Source of the DNA: JACCZX01 sp963807155
GTDB lineage: Bacteria; Pseudomonadota; Gammaproteobacteria; Burkholderiales; Burkholderiaceae_F
DNA: 64,000 bases
Reading direction: 5' to 3'
Assembly: GCA_963807155.1 (NCBI GenBank)
Contig: CAWEAZ010000019.1
Coordinates: 160,355-224,354, forward strand
A program made the translations under genes and the position numbers. The notes beneath the pieces are model-generated. The model saw only the letters and a program-made list of their open reading frames with translations, made no database searches and was not told where the DNA came from. Below, piece after piece: positions 32,024-44,066 of this stretch (positions are counted from its first letter, which is position 1; each line of letters opens with the position of its first letter).

Positions 32024-32434
32024 CTAGGCGACGTAGCAGATCACTTCGCCGCCGACGCCTTCAGTCCGAGCCTTGCGATCGGTCATCACACCGCGCGACG
32101 TCGATACGATCGCCACGCCAAGACCATTCATCACCTGCGGAATGTCGCCACGGCCCTTATAGATTCGAAGGCCCGGTCGCGACACGCGCTCGAGCCGCTC
32201 GATCACCGGTCGACCCGCGTAGTACTTCAAGCCGATTCGAAGCTCAGGCTTCGCAGTCTTCGCTGCACCATCGCCGTTCACAACCTCGAAGCCGTCGATA
32301 TAGCCTTCATCCTTCAACACCTCGGCGATCGCAACCTTCAGCTTCGATGCCGGCATCGTCACATCCACTTTTTCGACACCCTGCGCATTTCGGATGCGGG
32401 TCAGCATGTCGGCGATCGGATCACTCATACTCAT
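32024..32434 (-). CDS. rpsH: 30S ribosomal protein S8
   Basis: 136 residues, MSMSDPIADMLTRIRNAQ start; C-terminal GVAIVSTSRGVMTDRKAR block. Known translational repressor of the spc operon in E. coli. Slightly longer than the usual 131 through an internal VNGDGAAKTAKPELRI insert. Confidence 0.96.
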   Translation of the reverse strand: MSMSDPIADMLTRIRNAQGVEKVDVTMPASKLKVAIAEVLKDEGYIDGFEVVNGDGAAKTAKPELRIGLKYYAGRPVIERLERVSRPGLRIYKGRGDIPQVMNGLGVAIVSTSRGVMTDRKARTEGVGGEVICYVA

Positions 32435-32449
32435 CGTCGATCTCCTCGC

Positions 32450-32755
32450 CTACCAGCTGGCTTTGACCAGGCCGGGAATGTCGCCGCGCATCGCCGCTTC
32501 GCGGATCTTGGCGCGCGCCAGTCCGAACTTGCGGAACGTCCCGCGCGGCCGACCCGTCAGTTCGCATCGGTTGCGTAACCGCACCGGACTCGCGTTGCGC
32601 GGCAGCGCCTGCAACTGCTTCATCGCCTCCATGCGATCTTCCATCGAACGCGTCTGATCAACGATCGCGGCCTTCAATTCGGCTCGCTTAGCGGCGAATT
32701 TCTTAACCATTGCGACGCGCTTGGCTTCGCGGTTTATCAAAGAGAGTTTGGCCAA
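32450..32755 (-). CDS. rpsN: 30S ribosomal protein S14
   Basis: 101 residues, the long zinc-free form. The start is a TTG at 32755 (AKLSLINREAKR follows), with a good GAGGT Shine-Dalgarno seven bases ahead; the only ATG in the region would lose the conserved N-terminus. C-terminal RCELTGRPRGTFRKFGLAR is the family signature. Confidence 0.94.
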   Translation of the reverse strand: MAKLSLINREAKRVAMVKKFAAKRAELKAAIVDQTRSMEDRMEAMKQLQALPRNASPVRLRNRCELTGRPRGTFRKFGLARAKIREAAMRGDIPGLVKASW

Positions 32756-32765
32756 TTCGGTACCT

Positions 32766-33308
32766 CTAGTTTCTAAACGGGAAACGGAAGGCAGCCAACA
32801 GCGCCTTTGCTTCGTCGTCAGTCTTTGCTGTAGTCGTGATGCTGATATTGAGTCCGCGCAGCTTGTCGATCTTGTCGTACTCAATCTCGGGGAAGATGAT
32901 CTGTTCCTTGATGCCGATGTTGTAATTGCCGCGGCCGTCGAACGCGCGACCCGACACGCCGCGAAAATCGCGCACGCGCGGAAACGCGACCGTCACCAGG
33001 CGGTCGAGAAATTCGTACATCCGCTCACCGCGCAATGTCACCATCGTGCCAATCGCGAGGTTTTCGCGAATCTTGAAATTGGCGATCGCCTTGCGTGACT
33101 TCGTCACCACCGGCTTCTGACCCGCGATCTTTGTCAGGTCGGCCACTGCCGTATCGATGTTCTTCTTGTCGTTGACCGCATCACCTACGCCCATGTTGAG
33201 CGTGATCTTCGTGATGCGAGGTACCTCCATCACGCTCTTGTAACCGAACTTCTGAACTAGCTCGGGTACAACTTTCTCACGGTACTGGTCACGCAAACGC
33301 GCCATCAT
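32766..33308 (-). CDS. rplE: 50S ribosomal protein L5
   Basis: About 180 residues. MEVPRITKITLNMGVGDAV and LRGERMYEFLDRLV blocks; binds 5S rRNA. Two ATGs in tandem at 33308 and 33305; the first overlaps the rplX stop (ATGA), so coupling is likely. Confidence 0.96.
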   Translation of the reverse strand: MMARLRDQYREKVVPELVQKFGYKSVMEVPRITKITLNMGVGDAVNDKKNIDTAVADLTKIAGQKPVVTKSRKAIANFKIRENLAIGTMVTLRGERMYEFLDRLVTVAFPRVRDFRGVSGRAFDGRGNYNIGIKEQIIFPEIEYDKIDKLRGLNISITTTAKTDDEAKALLAAFRFPFRN

Positions 33309-33682
33309 TGACCTCCAGCCGCTTTTTGCTTGGCCTTGCTAGCTTTCTTCGCGGGCTTGCTCGCACTCGACTGCCCCACCAGGTTGCCGTTGACCTTGAA
33401 CACCCGCACGCGCTTGCCGTCTGTTTCTTTGATCTGAATGCGACCACCCTTGCCGGTTGCAGGATCGAACAACATCACGTTGCTGCGATCGACCGACATC
33501 GTTTTGTCGGCGATTCCGCCGGTGACGTTCTTCATCGGATTCGGACGAGTGTGCTTCTTGACGACATTGACACCCTCGACCATCACACGCGAAGTACCAA
33601 CAAGCGTCAACACGACTCCGCGCTTGCCTTTGTCTTTGCCGGTGATGACGATGACTTCATCGCCTTTACGAATTCGTTCCAT
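33305..33682 (-). CDS. rplX: 50S ribosomal protein L24
   Basis: 125 residues. KOW motif near the N-terminus (GDEVIVITGKDKGKRGVVL), HTRPNPMKNVTGGIADK. The last ~20 residues are Lys/Ala-rich (ASKPAKKASKAKQKAAGG), a tail not found in the shortest L24 proteins. Confidence 0.95.
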   Translation of the reverse strand: MERIRKGDEVIVITGKDKGKRGVVLTLVGTSRVMVEGVNVVKKHTRPNPMKNVTGGIADKTMSVDRSNVMLFDPATGKGGRIQIKETDGKRVRVFKVNGNLVGQSSASKPAKKASKAKQKAAGGQ

Positions 33683-33702
33683 CTCTCTGTATTCCCAATT
33701 CT

Positions 33703-34071
33703 CTACAGCACTTCCGGCGCCAGCGACACGATCTTCATGAAGCGCTCGGTCCGCAGCTCGCGCGTCACCGGCCCGAAAATGCGAGTACCGATGGGCTCGA
33801 GCTTGGCGTTCAAAAGAACAGCCGCGTTGCCGTCAAACTTGATCGCAGATCCGTCGCCGCGCCGCAATCCCTTGGCCGTGCGCACGACGACCGCGCTGTA
33901 GACCTCGCCCTTCTTGACGCGGCCGCGCGGCGCAGCTTCCTTGATCGTGACCTTGATCACGTCGCCAATACCGGCATAACGGCGCTTCGATCCGCCCAAC
34001 ACCTTGATGCACATCACCGAACGTGCGCCGGTGTTATCGGCGACGTCGAGCATCGATTGCATTTGAATCAT
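33703..34071 (-). CDS. rplN: 50S ribosomal protein L14
   Basis: 122 residues from the ATG at 34071 (MIQMQSMLDVADNTGARSV). A longer in-frame extension to 34182 is noncoding leader. Contains VIKVTIKEAAPRGRVKKG and the FGPVTRELR ending. Confidence 0.97.
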   Translation of the reverse strand: MIQMQSMLDVADNTGARSVMCIKVLGGSKRRYAGIGDVIKVTIKEAAPRGRVKKGEVYSAVVVRTAKGLRRGDGSAIKFDGNAAVLLNAKLEPIGTRIFGPVTRELRTERFMKIVSLAPEVL

Positions 34072-34172
34072 TTGGTTGCCGCCACTGGTTACCAACTCTC
34101 CCAACTTGACCGCAATTGCAGTCAGTCTTGGGCCCCGTTCGGGATGCTTCGTACTTGCTCTTACAAAGCAGC

Positions 34173-34225
34173 GCTTCGCCAAAAAGCGAAGCCCGCAAGT
34201 ATATCCGACGGCGCGTCTAGCGCCG
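34173..34225 (-). promoter_or_regulatory. Two hairpins in the rpsQ-rplN gap
   Basis: In the 160-base gap, unusually long for this operon: GCTTCGC / GCGAAGC (34173-34192, loop CAAAAA) and CGGCGC / GCGCCG (34209-34225). May be processing or translational control sites; in E. coli the spc promoter lies at this boundary. I cannot read a convincing -35/-10 pair. Confidence 0.4.
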
Positions 34226-34231
34226 CAACCG

Positions 34232-34516
34232 CTATATAACCACCGCTTCCTTAACCACCCGCGTCACCGTCCACGTCTTGGTTCGCGACAGCGGGCGCGA
34301 CGCGGCTATTTCAACCACGTCGCCCTCATTGACCGCGTCGGTTTCGTCGTGCGCGTGATACTTGTTCGACTTCACGATGTACTTGCCGTAGATCGGATGC
34401 TTTTGACGCCGCTCGACCAATACCGTCACCGTTTTGGTCATCTTGTTGCTAACGACCTTGCCGACCAGCGTGTGCTGCAGCGACTTCTGCTCTTTTGCGG
34501 TGTTCTGTACGATCAT
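34232..34516 (-). CDS. rpsQ: 30S ribosomal protein S17
   Basis: 94 residues. LVGKVVSNKMTKTVTVLVERR and GDVVEIAASRPLSRTKTW are the family blocks. The ATG at 34516 overlaps the rpmC stop. Confidence 0.96.
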   Translation of the reverse strand: MIVQNTAKEQKSLQHTLVGKVVSNKMTKTVTVLVERRQKHPIYGKYIVKSNKYHAHDETDAVNEGDVVEIAASRPLSRTKTWTVTRVVKEAVVI

Positions 34517-34707
34517 TTGACGGCAGCCTTTTGTCCGAGCACGGTCCGCACGCGAGCGATGTCACGCTTGGTTCTGCGCAGCTGACTCGTATTGGTCAAC
34601 TGCTGCGTGGCGTGCTGCATGCGCAATGAAAAATGTGCCTTCTGCAACTCCTGCAGTTCCTTTAGCAGCGCGTCGGCATCCTTCTCGCGCATCTCTTTGA
34701 CTTTCAC
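34513..34707 (-). CDS. rpmC: 50S ribosomal protein L29
   Basis: 64 residues from a GTG at 34707 (KVKEMREKDADALLKEL follows), with AAAGGTGA as Shine-Dalgarno. Starting further upstream would read into the gap after rplP. HFSLRMQHATQQLTNTSQLR is typical of the family. Confidence 0.93.
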   Translation of the reverse strand: MKVKEMREKDADALLKELQELQKAHFSLRMQHATQQLTNTSQLRRTKRDIARVRTVLGQKAAVK

Positions 34708-34729
34708 GCTTTCACCTTTATCCGATTCC

Positions 34730-35146
34730 CTATTGCCCAAGCTGACGCACGACGAAGGTCGTCTTCAGCGGCAGCTTGGCAGCGGCCAAGGCAAAGGCCT
34801 CGCGCGCCAATATTTCGTTCACGCCATCGAGTTCGTACACAACACTACCGGGCTTGACTTCGGCGACCCAGTATTCCGGGTTGCCCTTGCCGTTGCCCAT
34901 CCGCACTTCAGCCGGCTTTTGCGAAATCGGCTTGTCCGGAAACACGCGAATCCAGACCCTGCCACCGCGCTTGATATGGCGGCTGATCGCTCTACGCGCA
35001 GCTTCGATCTGGCGAGCCGTCAAGCGACCGCGCTCGGTCACTTTCAGACCGAATTCGCCAAAGGAAACGTGTGCGCCACGCAGCGCGAGGCCGCGATTGC
35101 GCCCCTTTTGTTCCTTGCGGTATTTGCGTCGTGCAGGCTGCAGCAT
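34730..35146 (-). CDS. rplP: 50S ribosomal protein L16
   Basis: 138 residues. MLQPARRKYRKEQKGRNRGLA start; RVWIRVFPDKPISQKPAEVRMGNGKG signature in the middle. Its ATG overlaps the rpsC stop by one base. Confidence 0.97.
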   Translation of the reverse strand: MLQPARRKYRKEQKGRNRGLALRGAHVSFGEFGLKVTERGRLTARQIEAARRAISRHIKRGGRVWIRVFPDKPISQKPAEVRMGNGKGNPEYWVAEVKPGSVVYELDGVNEILAREAFALAAAKLPLKTTFVVRQLGQ

Positions 35147-36063
35147 TACTTGCCTCCGTCGGTGCCGTCAGGCGCTTTGGCGACAGTCTTACGCACGCGT
35201 TTGATAACGGGCTTGGCAGGAGCGGCAGGCTTGGGTAGGTCTGGTGGTGTCGCGGCCGCGTTGGTGGGATCCGCTGCTTTACGCGCGCGCTTGCTTGGCG
35301 GTCTGCTCGACGGCGGACGATCACCGGCGGGCCGATCGCTTGCCGGTCGATCCCCTGCCGGCCTGTCCCGACGCGGACGGCGATCCTCACGCTCCGGCGG
35401 AGGCGTCGCATCCACGGCGCCAGGCGCTTCGTTCCGCCCAAGGGTATCGCCCTTGTAGACCCAGCACTTCACGCCGATGACGCCATACGTGGTTTTGGCT
35501 TCTGAAAACCCGTAATCGATGTCGGCGCGCAGCGTATGCAACGGCACGCGGCCTTCGCGATACCACTCGGTACGGGCGATCTCGATACCGTTCAGACGGC
35601 CCGCGCTCATGATCTTGATGCCTTGTGCTCCGAGGCGCATCGCGTTTTGCATCGCGCGCTTCATCGCGCGGCGAAACATGATGCGTTTTTCAAGCTGCTG
35701 CGTGATCGAATCGGCGATCAGCTGGGCATCGAGCTCTGGCTTGCGTATTTCTTCGATATTGACGTGCACCGGCACGCCGAGCATTTTCTGCAGCGCGGTC
35801 TTCAGCGACTCGATGTCCTCGCCTTTTTTGCCGATCACGACACCCGGGCGCGCCGAGTAAATCGTGATACGCGCATTTTTTGCGGGTCGCTCGATCACGA
35901 TGCGCCCAACCGACGCGCTGCGCAGTCGCTTGCGCAAGAATTCGCGAACCTTCAGATCCTCGCTCAGCATCCGCGGAAACTCGGGCCCGGTTGCGAACCA
36001 GCGCGATGCCCAGTTCTTCGTGACGGGAAGCCGAAATCCGGTGGGATTGATCTTCTGACCCAT
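35146..36063 (-). CDS. rpsC: 30S ribosomal protein S3 with long disordered tail
   Basis: 305 residues. Residues 1-212 are a normal S3: MGQKINPTGFRLP, KH domain with GVVIGKKGEDIESL, C-terminal domain ending near GVKCWVYKGDTLG. The last ~90 residues are low-complexity, with DRPAG/DRPAS repeats followed by a Pro/Ala/Lys segment. Burkholderiales S3 proteins commonly have an Arg/Pro/Gly-rich tail, so this supports the taxonomic call; this one is at the long end. Confidence 0.95.
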   Translation of the reverse strand: MGQKINPTGFRLPVTKNWASRWFATGPEFPRMLSEDLKVREFLRKRLRSASVGRIVIERPAKNARITIYSARPGVVIGKKGEDIESLKTALQKMLGVPVHVNIEEIRKPELDAQLIADSITQQLEKRIMFRRAMKRAMQNAMRLGAQGIKIMSAGRLNGIEIARTEWYREGRVPLHTLRADIDYGFSEAKTTYGVIGVKCWVYKGDTLGRNEAPGAVDATPPPEREDRRPRRDRPAGDRPASDRPAGDRPPSSRPPSKRARKAADPTNAAATPPDLPKPAAPAKPVIKRVRKTVAKAPDGTDGGK

Positions 36064-36070
36064 GGTTGCT

Positions 36071-36421
36071 CTACTTTTTCTGTTTCTGTTTAACGTCGCC
36101 GACCGTCACAAAAATGTGGCAAGTCTTCTTCGTGATCCGGGTACCGCGCCCTTTGGCACGCGCCGCAAAGCGGCGCAACGATGGCCCTTGCTCGACATAG
36201 ATACTGGTCACACGCAACTCGTCGATATCTGCACCATCGTTGTGTTCGGCATTTGCGATCGCTGATTCGATCGCTTTCTTGATCAGCCCCGCCGCCTTTT
36301 TCTGCGTGAACGACAAGATGTTCAGTGCCTTGTCGACCGGCTTGCCGCGCACGAGGTCAGCCACCAGCCTGCCCTTTTGCGCCGACAGACGCACGCCGCG
36401 TACCGATGCTGTGGTTTCCAT
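36071..36421 (-). CDS. rplV: 50S ribosomal protein L22
   Basis: 116 residues from the ATG at 36421 (METTASVRGVRLSAQKGRL). ATGs at 36430 and 36427 are in frame but stand on top of the AGGTG Shine-Dalgarno. Contains NAEHNDGADIDELRVTSIYV and the tunnel-lining hairpin ARAKGRGTRI. Ends with a short Lys/Gln tail. Confidence 0.94.
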   Translation of the reverse strand: METTASVRGVRLSAQKGRLVADLVRGKPVDKALNILSFTQKKAAGLIKKAIESAIANAEHNDGADIDELRVTSIYVEQGPSLRRFAARAKGRGTRITKKTCHIFVTVGDVKQKQKK

Positions 36422-36430
36422 CGTCATCAC

Positions 36431-36721
36431 CTATGGCTTCTTCGTCGGCACGCTGGTCTTCTTATCCGCCGCGTGGCCTTTGAACGTGCGGGTCAAAGCA
36501 AACTCGCCTAGCTTGTGGCCGACCATGTTCTCGTTGATATAGACCGGCACGTGCTGTTTTCCGTTATGCACCGCGATTGTCAGACCGATGAACTCCGGCA
36601 GGATGGTCGAACGCCGTGACCAGGTCTTGATCGGTTTCTTGTCGCGCGTTGCCGCCGCCGTTTCCACTTTCGCCAGCAAATGGCCGTCAACAAATGGACC
36701 TTTTTTCAATGAACGTGACAT
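36431..36721 (-). CDS. rpsS: 30S ribosomal protein S19
   Basis: 96 residues. MSRSLKKGPFVDGHLL start; GHKLGEFALTRTFKGHAADKK near the end, with a short Lys/Pro tail. Binds the 30S head with S13. Confidence 0.97.
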   Translation of the reverse strand: MSRSLKKGPFVDGHLLAKVETAAATRDKKPIKTWSRRSTILPEFIGLTIAVHNGKQHVPVYINENMVGHKLGEFALTRTFKGHAADKKTSVPTKKP

Positions 36722-36731
36722 TCGGTTTCCC

Positions 36732-37559
36732 TTACTTTCTCTTGCGCCGCTGCACGATCATCGAATCGGTGCGCTTGTTCTTGCGCGTGCGATACCCTTT
36801 GGTCAACGTGCCCCACGGGCTGACCGGATCGCGTTTAGTCCCGGTACGGCCCTCGCCACCGCCGTGCGGGTGATCGACCGGGTTCATCGCGACACCGCGA
36901 ACCGTCGGACGCACTCCACGCCAGCGCATTGCACCCGCCTTGCCGATTTGCCGCAGACTGTTTTCTTCGTTGCCGACTTCGCCGATCGTCGCCCGGCAAT
37001 CAATCAGCACGCGACGAATCTCGCCTGAGCGCAGACGCAGTTGTGCGTAGCTGCCCTCGCGTGCCAGTAACTGCACCGAGGTACCGGCAGCACGCGCCAT
37101 CTGCGCGCCTTTGCCCGGCAGCATCTCGACGCAATGAATCGTCGTGCCGACCGGAATATTGCGGAGTGGCAGCGTGTTGCCGGCACGAATCGGCGCTTCG
37201 TTGCCGCTCATCAACTGCACTCCGACCGCCACGCCTTTGGGCGCGATGATGTAACGACGCTCGCCGTCCGCGTAAACCAGCAAAGCGATATGCGCGGAGC
37301 GGTTCGGGTCATATTCGAGCCGCTCGACCTTCGCCCCGATGCCTTCCTTGTCGCGCTTGAAATCGATCAGACGATACGTCTGCTTATGGCCACCGCCCTT
37401 GTGCCGAATCGTGATACGACCTGAGTTATTCCGTCCGGATCCACGGATCTTCGGCTCGGTCAGCGATGCCAGCGGCTTGCCCTTGTGCAGATGCGCGCTG
37501 ACAACCTTGACGACTCCGCGTCGCCCGGCTGATGTTGGTTTGACTTTTACGAGTGCCAT
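36732..37559 (-). CDS. rplB: 50S ribosomal protein L2
   Basis: 275 residues. OB/SH3 core with GRNNSGRITIRHKGGGHKQ and the peptidyl-transferase-facing GVAMNPVDHPHGGGEGRTG motif, including the conserved His. Normal length. Confidence 0.97.
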   Translation of the reverse strand: MALVKVKPTSAGRRGVVKVVSAHLHKGKPLASLTEPKIRGSGRNNSGRITIRHKGGGHKQTYRLIDFKRDKEGIGAKVERLEYDPNRSAHIALLVYADGERRYIIAPKGVAVGVQLMSGNEAPIRAGNTLPLRNIPVGTTIHCVEMLPGKGAQMARAAGTSVQLLAREGSYAQLRLRSGEIRRVLIDCRATIGEVGNEENSLRQIGKAGAMRWRGVRPTVRGVAMNPVDHPHGGGEGRTGTKRDPVSPWGTLTKGYRTRKNKRTDSMIVQRRKRK

Positions 37560-37570
37560 CTATCTGACTT

Positions 37571-37909
37571 TCACTTACCTATTTCCTGCGCGAAGTCGAT
37601 TTCCTGCCCGGACTTCAGCCGGACATACGCCTTGCGCACGTTCCCGCGCCGGCCTTCGAATCGGCCAAAGCGCTTCTGCTTGCCCTTTTGATTCAGGATT
37701 GACACACGATCGACCTGTACCTTGAACAGCAGCTCGATCGCGGCCTTGATCTCGGTCTTCGTCGCGTCGTGCATCACGCGAAATGCGACTTGGTCGTGCT
37801 TCTCGCCGATCATCGTGCTTTTCTCGGACACGACCGGTCCGAGCAGCACCGCATACAGCCGATCGTTTTTGCCGTTTGGCATTGAGGCGGTTTGCTTGGT
37901 GGCACTCAT
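37571..37909 (-). CDS. rplW: 50S ribosomal protein L23
   Basis: 112 residues from the ATG at 37909, which overlaps the rplD stop (ATGA). A GTG or ATG two codons upstream is also in frame. Has a ~12-residue N-terminal extension before the usual RLYAVLLGPVVSEKST. C-terminal GRRGNVRKAYVRLKSGQEIDF. Docking site for trigger factor and SRP at the tunnel exit. Confidence 0.94.
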   Translation of the reverse strand: MSATKQTASMPNGKNDRLYAVLLGPVVSEKSTMIGEKHDQVAFRVMHDATKTEIKAAIELLFKVQVDRVSILNQKGKQKRFGRFEGRRGNVRKAYVRLKSGQEIDFAQEIGK

Positions 37910-38526
37910 CCCCACATCTCCTCGAGCTTGGAGATCGCGGGCTTCGTCACGATCACTTTCTTGTAGTGAATCAGCGACAGCGGATCCGCATAGCGCGGCT
38001 CGACGATCAACACATGTTTGAGGTTGCGCGACGCAAGATACAAATTCTCATCGACGTCGTCGGTAATGATTAGCACCGACTGCAGCCCCATCGCCTTGAG
38101 TCGGTCGGCGAGCTGCTTTGTTTTTGGCGAATCGACTGCCAGAGAATCGACAACCGCAATGCGATCGTCGCGCGCCAGCTGCGACAGGATGGATGCCATA
38201 CCGGCGCGGTACATCTTCTTATTCACCTTGTGCGAAAAATTCTCGTCTGGCGAATTCGGAAAAGTGCGACCACCGCCGCGCCAGATGGGGCTCGAGCTCA
38301 TTCCCGCGCGCGCGCGGCCGGTTCCCTTTTGGCGCCACGGCTTGCGCGTCGAGTGCTTGACCGTCGTTCTGTCCTTTTGTGCGCGCGTACCCTGGCGCGC
38401 GTTGGCCTGATACGCAACAACGATCTGGTGCACGAGCGCTTCGTTGTACTCGCGACCGAAAACAGTTTCGGGCGCCGACGTCGTTCCAGCGTCTTGACCT
38501 TGGGCATTGAGCATTTTCAGTTCCAT
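37906..38526 (-). CDS. rplD: 50S ribosomal protein L4
   Basis: 206 residues. KHSTRKPWRQKGTGRARAG loop that reaches the exit tunnel, then the globular domain (MASILSQLARDDRIAVVDSL). In E. coli L4 represses the S10 operon; no long S10 leader is visible here. Confidence 0.96.
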   Translation of the reverse strand: MELKMLNAQGQDAGTTSAPETVFGREYNEALVHQIVVAYQANARQGTRAQKDRTTVKHSTRKPWRQKGTGRARAGMSSSPIWRGGGRTFPNSPDENFSHKVNKKMYRAGMASILSQLARDDRIAVVDSLAVDSPKTKQLADRLKAMGLQSVLIITDDVDENLYLASRNLKHVLIVEPRYADPLSLIHYKKVIVTKPAISKLEEMWG

Positions 38527-38535
38527 ATGCTCTCC

Positions 38536-39213
38536 TTATTTGCCCGCGGCCTTGGTTGCCTGCACGGGCTTAGCCTTTGCCGCAGGACGCACAACGACAT
38601 CGCCGCCGGCAGCCCCCGGCACTGCACCACGAATCAGCAACAGTTGCCGCTCGGTGTCGATTCGCGCAACGACCAGGTTCTGCGTCGTGCGCTGTTTGTC
38701 GCCCAAATGGCCCGCCATGCGCTTGCCCGGCATCACGCGGCCCGGATCCTGACGCATGCCGATTGAACCCGGCGCGTTGGTCGACACTGAGTTGCCGTGA
38801 GTCGCACGATTCGACGAGAAGTGGTGGCGCTTGATCGCTCCGGCGAAGCCCTTGCCAATCGTCACGCCGGTGACATCGACCTTTTGGCCAACCGAGAAAA
38901 TATCGATGCCGACGGTCGCGCCGGCCTTGAATTGTTCGGCTTGCTTTGCGCCGAGGCGAAATTCTTTCTGCGTCGAGCCTGCTTCAATGCCGGCCTTCGC
39001 AAAATGGCCCGCCTGCGGCTTGGACACGCGTGAGGAACGGCGCGCGCCATAGGCAACCTGAATTCCAGAGTAGCCGTCGGTTTCGGTAGTGCGGACCTGC
39101 GCAACCCGGTTGTTCGACACGTCAAGCACGGTCACCGGAACCGACTCGCCTTCATCGGTAAAAATGCGCGTCATGCCAACCTTGCGGCCAAGAAGGCCTA
39201 AGGTCTCTCTCAT
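38536..39213 (-). CDS. rplC: 50S ribosomal protein L3
   Basis: 225 residues from the ATG at 39213 (MRETLGLLGRKVGMTRIF), with GGAG six bases ahead; a GTG four codons upstream overlaps that Shine-Dalgarno. Contains the KGFAGAIKRHHFSSNRATHGNS loop near the peptidyl-transferase centre, including the Gln in RQDPGRVMPGKRMAGH that can be methylated. Ala/Lys tail at the C-terminus. Confidence 0.95.
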   Translation of the reverse strand: MRETLGLLGRKVGMTRIFTDEGESVPVTVLDVSNNRVAQVRTTETDGYSGIQVAYGARRSSRVSKPQAGHFAKAGIEAGSTQKEFRLGAKQAEQFKAGATVGIDIFSVGQKVDVTGVTIGKGFAGAIKRHHFSSNRATHGNSVSTNAPGSIGMRQDPGRVMPGKRMAGHLGDKQRTTQNLVVARIDTERQLLLIRGAVPGAAGGDVVVRPAAKAKPVQATKAAGK

Positions 39214-39336
39214 TCTTTTCTCCACTCCCGGCTTCGATTGGCCAGGACGTTCCTTAAAGCGCTACTCTAGAAAACGCGTCCGGCTGCTCTAATTGGCTGG
39301 CGGATCGCGAAAAGCCTGCGAGTTTATCGCAAGCGA

Positions 39337-39663
39337 CTACTCGGATGCAACTCGCTGTACCTTGATCTTGATATCTACGCCCGCGGGCAGATCGAGCTTC
39401 GCGAGCGCGTCCACCGTCTTGTCGGTCGGATCGATGATGTCCATCAGCCGCTGGTGGGTACGCATCTCCATCTGGTCGCGTGACGTCTTGTTCACGTGCG
39501 GCGAGCGCAGCAGGTCGAAGCGCTGGATGCGCGTCGGCAACGGCACCGGGCCGCGAACCACGGCACCGGTGCGCTTGGCGGTATCGACGATCTCGAGCGC
39601 CGACTGATCGATCAGCGTGTAGTCGAACGCTTTGAGGCGAATTCGAATTCTCTGGCTTTGCAT
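39337..39663 (-). CDS. rpsJ: 30S ribosomal protein S10 (NusE)
   Basis: 108 residues from the ATG at 39663 (MQSQRIRIRLKAFDYTLIDQ). PVPLPTRIQRFDLLRSPHVN loop. Also acts with NusB in antitermination. A small GGCAGC-agt-GCTGCC hairpin sits in the 53-base gap after tuf1 (39683-39697). No separate S10 promoter is evident. Confidence 0.96.
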   Translation of the reverse strand: MQSQRIRIRLKAFDYTLIDQSALEIVDTAKRTGAVVRGPVPLPTRIQRFDLLRSPHVNKTSRDQMEMRTHQRLMDIIDPTDKTVDALAKLDLPAGVDIKIKVQRVASE

Positions 39664-39716
39664 GGCATCTTTCAAAGAGCGAGGCAGCAGTGCTGCCGAA
39701 ATGGTTGGTTGATCTA

Positions 39717-40907
<1,191 letters not shown>

Positions 40908-40932
40908 CGCTAATCCTTGAATTCTTGGTTAG

Positions 40933-43038
<2,106 letters not shown>

Positions 43039-43044
43039 ATTTAT

Positions 43045-43075
43045 TCAGGGGCGCCGGCCCGCTACGCGGGCCGGC
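43045..43075 (-). repeat. Intergenic hairpin element between rpsG and fusA
   Basis: 10-bp perfect stem GCCGGCCCGC / GCGGGCCGGC with loop TAC at 43053-43075, bordered by the sequence TTCAGGGGCGCCGGC. The same border precedes the hairpin between rpoB and rplL at 52731, so this looks like a dispersed element. Confidence 0.55.
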
Positions 43076-43099
43076 AACTTAGTCTGTGATGCTTCCTCG

Positions 43100-43570
43100 C
43101 TAAAACCGGAAATGCGCGAAGGCCTTGTTCGCTTCCGCCATCCGGTGCACTTCCTCCTTCTTCTTCATCGCGCCGCCGCGGCCTTCGGCCGCTTCCATCA
43201 GTTCACCGGCGAGCCGAAGCGGCATCGATTTTTCGCTGCGCTTCTTCGCGGCCTCGCGCAGCCAGCGCATCGCAAGCGCCATGCGGCGGACCGGACGCAC
43301 TTCGACCGGGACCTGATAGTTCGCGCCACCGACGCGACGGCTTTTCACTTCGACCATCGGTCGCACGTTGGACAGCGCGGCCGAAAACACTTCGAGCGCG
43401 TTCTTGCCGCCCTTGGTCTCGATCTGCGTCAGCGCGCCATAGACAATGCGCTCGGCGACGGCTTTCTTGCCGTCGAGCATGATGACGTTGACAAACTTGG
43501 TTAAATCCTGCGAATTGAATTTAGGATCGGGCAGGATGTCACGCTTGGGTACTTCACGACGACGCGGCAC
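43100..43570 (-). CDS. rpsG: 30S ribosomal protein S7
   Basis: 156 residues. MPRRREVPKRDILPDPKF; VGGANYQVPVEVRPVRR loop; ends AHFRF. Primary binder of the 16S 3' domain, and repressor of the str operon in E. coli. Confidence 0.97.
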   Translation of the reverse strand: MPRRREVPKRDILPDPKFNSQDLTKFVNVIMLDGKKAVAERIVYGALTQIETKGGKNALEVFSAALSNVRPMVEVKSRRVGGANYQVPVEVRPVRRMALAMRWLREAAKKRSEKSMPLRLAGELMEAAEGRGGAMKKKEEVHRMAEANKAFAHFRF

Positions 43571-43665
43571 TTCTCACCTCTTTCTCTTCAGTCGTTATGC
43601 GGCTCCATGTTGACGAACCGCGACTTACTCGATCACCCCATGTGGGGACGATCGATGCAAAATCA

Positions 43666-44043
43666 TTAAGCTGGTTTCGGCCGCTTCGCGCCGTACTTCG
43701 AACGGCTCTGCTTACGGTCCTTGACACCCTGCGTATCCAGCGACCCGCGCACGATGTGATAACGCACACCGGGAAGATCTTTGACCCGGCCGCCGCGAAT
43801 CAGCACGACCGAGTGCTCCTGCAAGTTATGGCCTTCGCCGCCGATGTACGAGATGACCTCGTACCCATTCACCAACCGCACTTTGGCGACCTTGCGCAAC
43901 GCGGAGTTCGGTTTCTTCGGCGTCGTCGTGTACACGCGCGTGCATACCCCGCGCTTCTGCGGGCTTAATCTCAAAGCCGGGCTCTTGCTCTTGAGGCGCG
44001 TGCTTTCGCGCGGTTTACGAACAAGTTGATTGATAGTCGGCAT
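43666..44043 (-). CDS. rpsL: 30S ribosomal protein S12
   Basis: 125 residues. Contains TTTPKKPNSALRKVAKVRL and RGGRVKDLPGVRYHIVRG; the lysines that change in streptomycin-resistant mutants (PKKPN, RVKDLPG) are wild type, as is the conserved Asp next to the second one that is methylthiolated. First gene of the str operon, behind its own promoter. Confidence 0.98.
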   Translation of the reverse strand: MPTINQLVRKPRESTRLKSKSPALRLSPQKRGVCTRVYTTTPKKPNSALRKVAKVRLVNGYEVISYIGGEGHNLQEHSVVLIRGGRVKDLPGVRYHIVRGSLDTQGVKDRKQSRSKYGAKRPKPA

Positions 44044-44066
44044 CTAATTTGTCCAAAACGGTTTTC

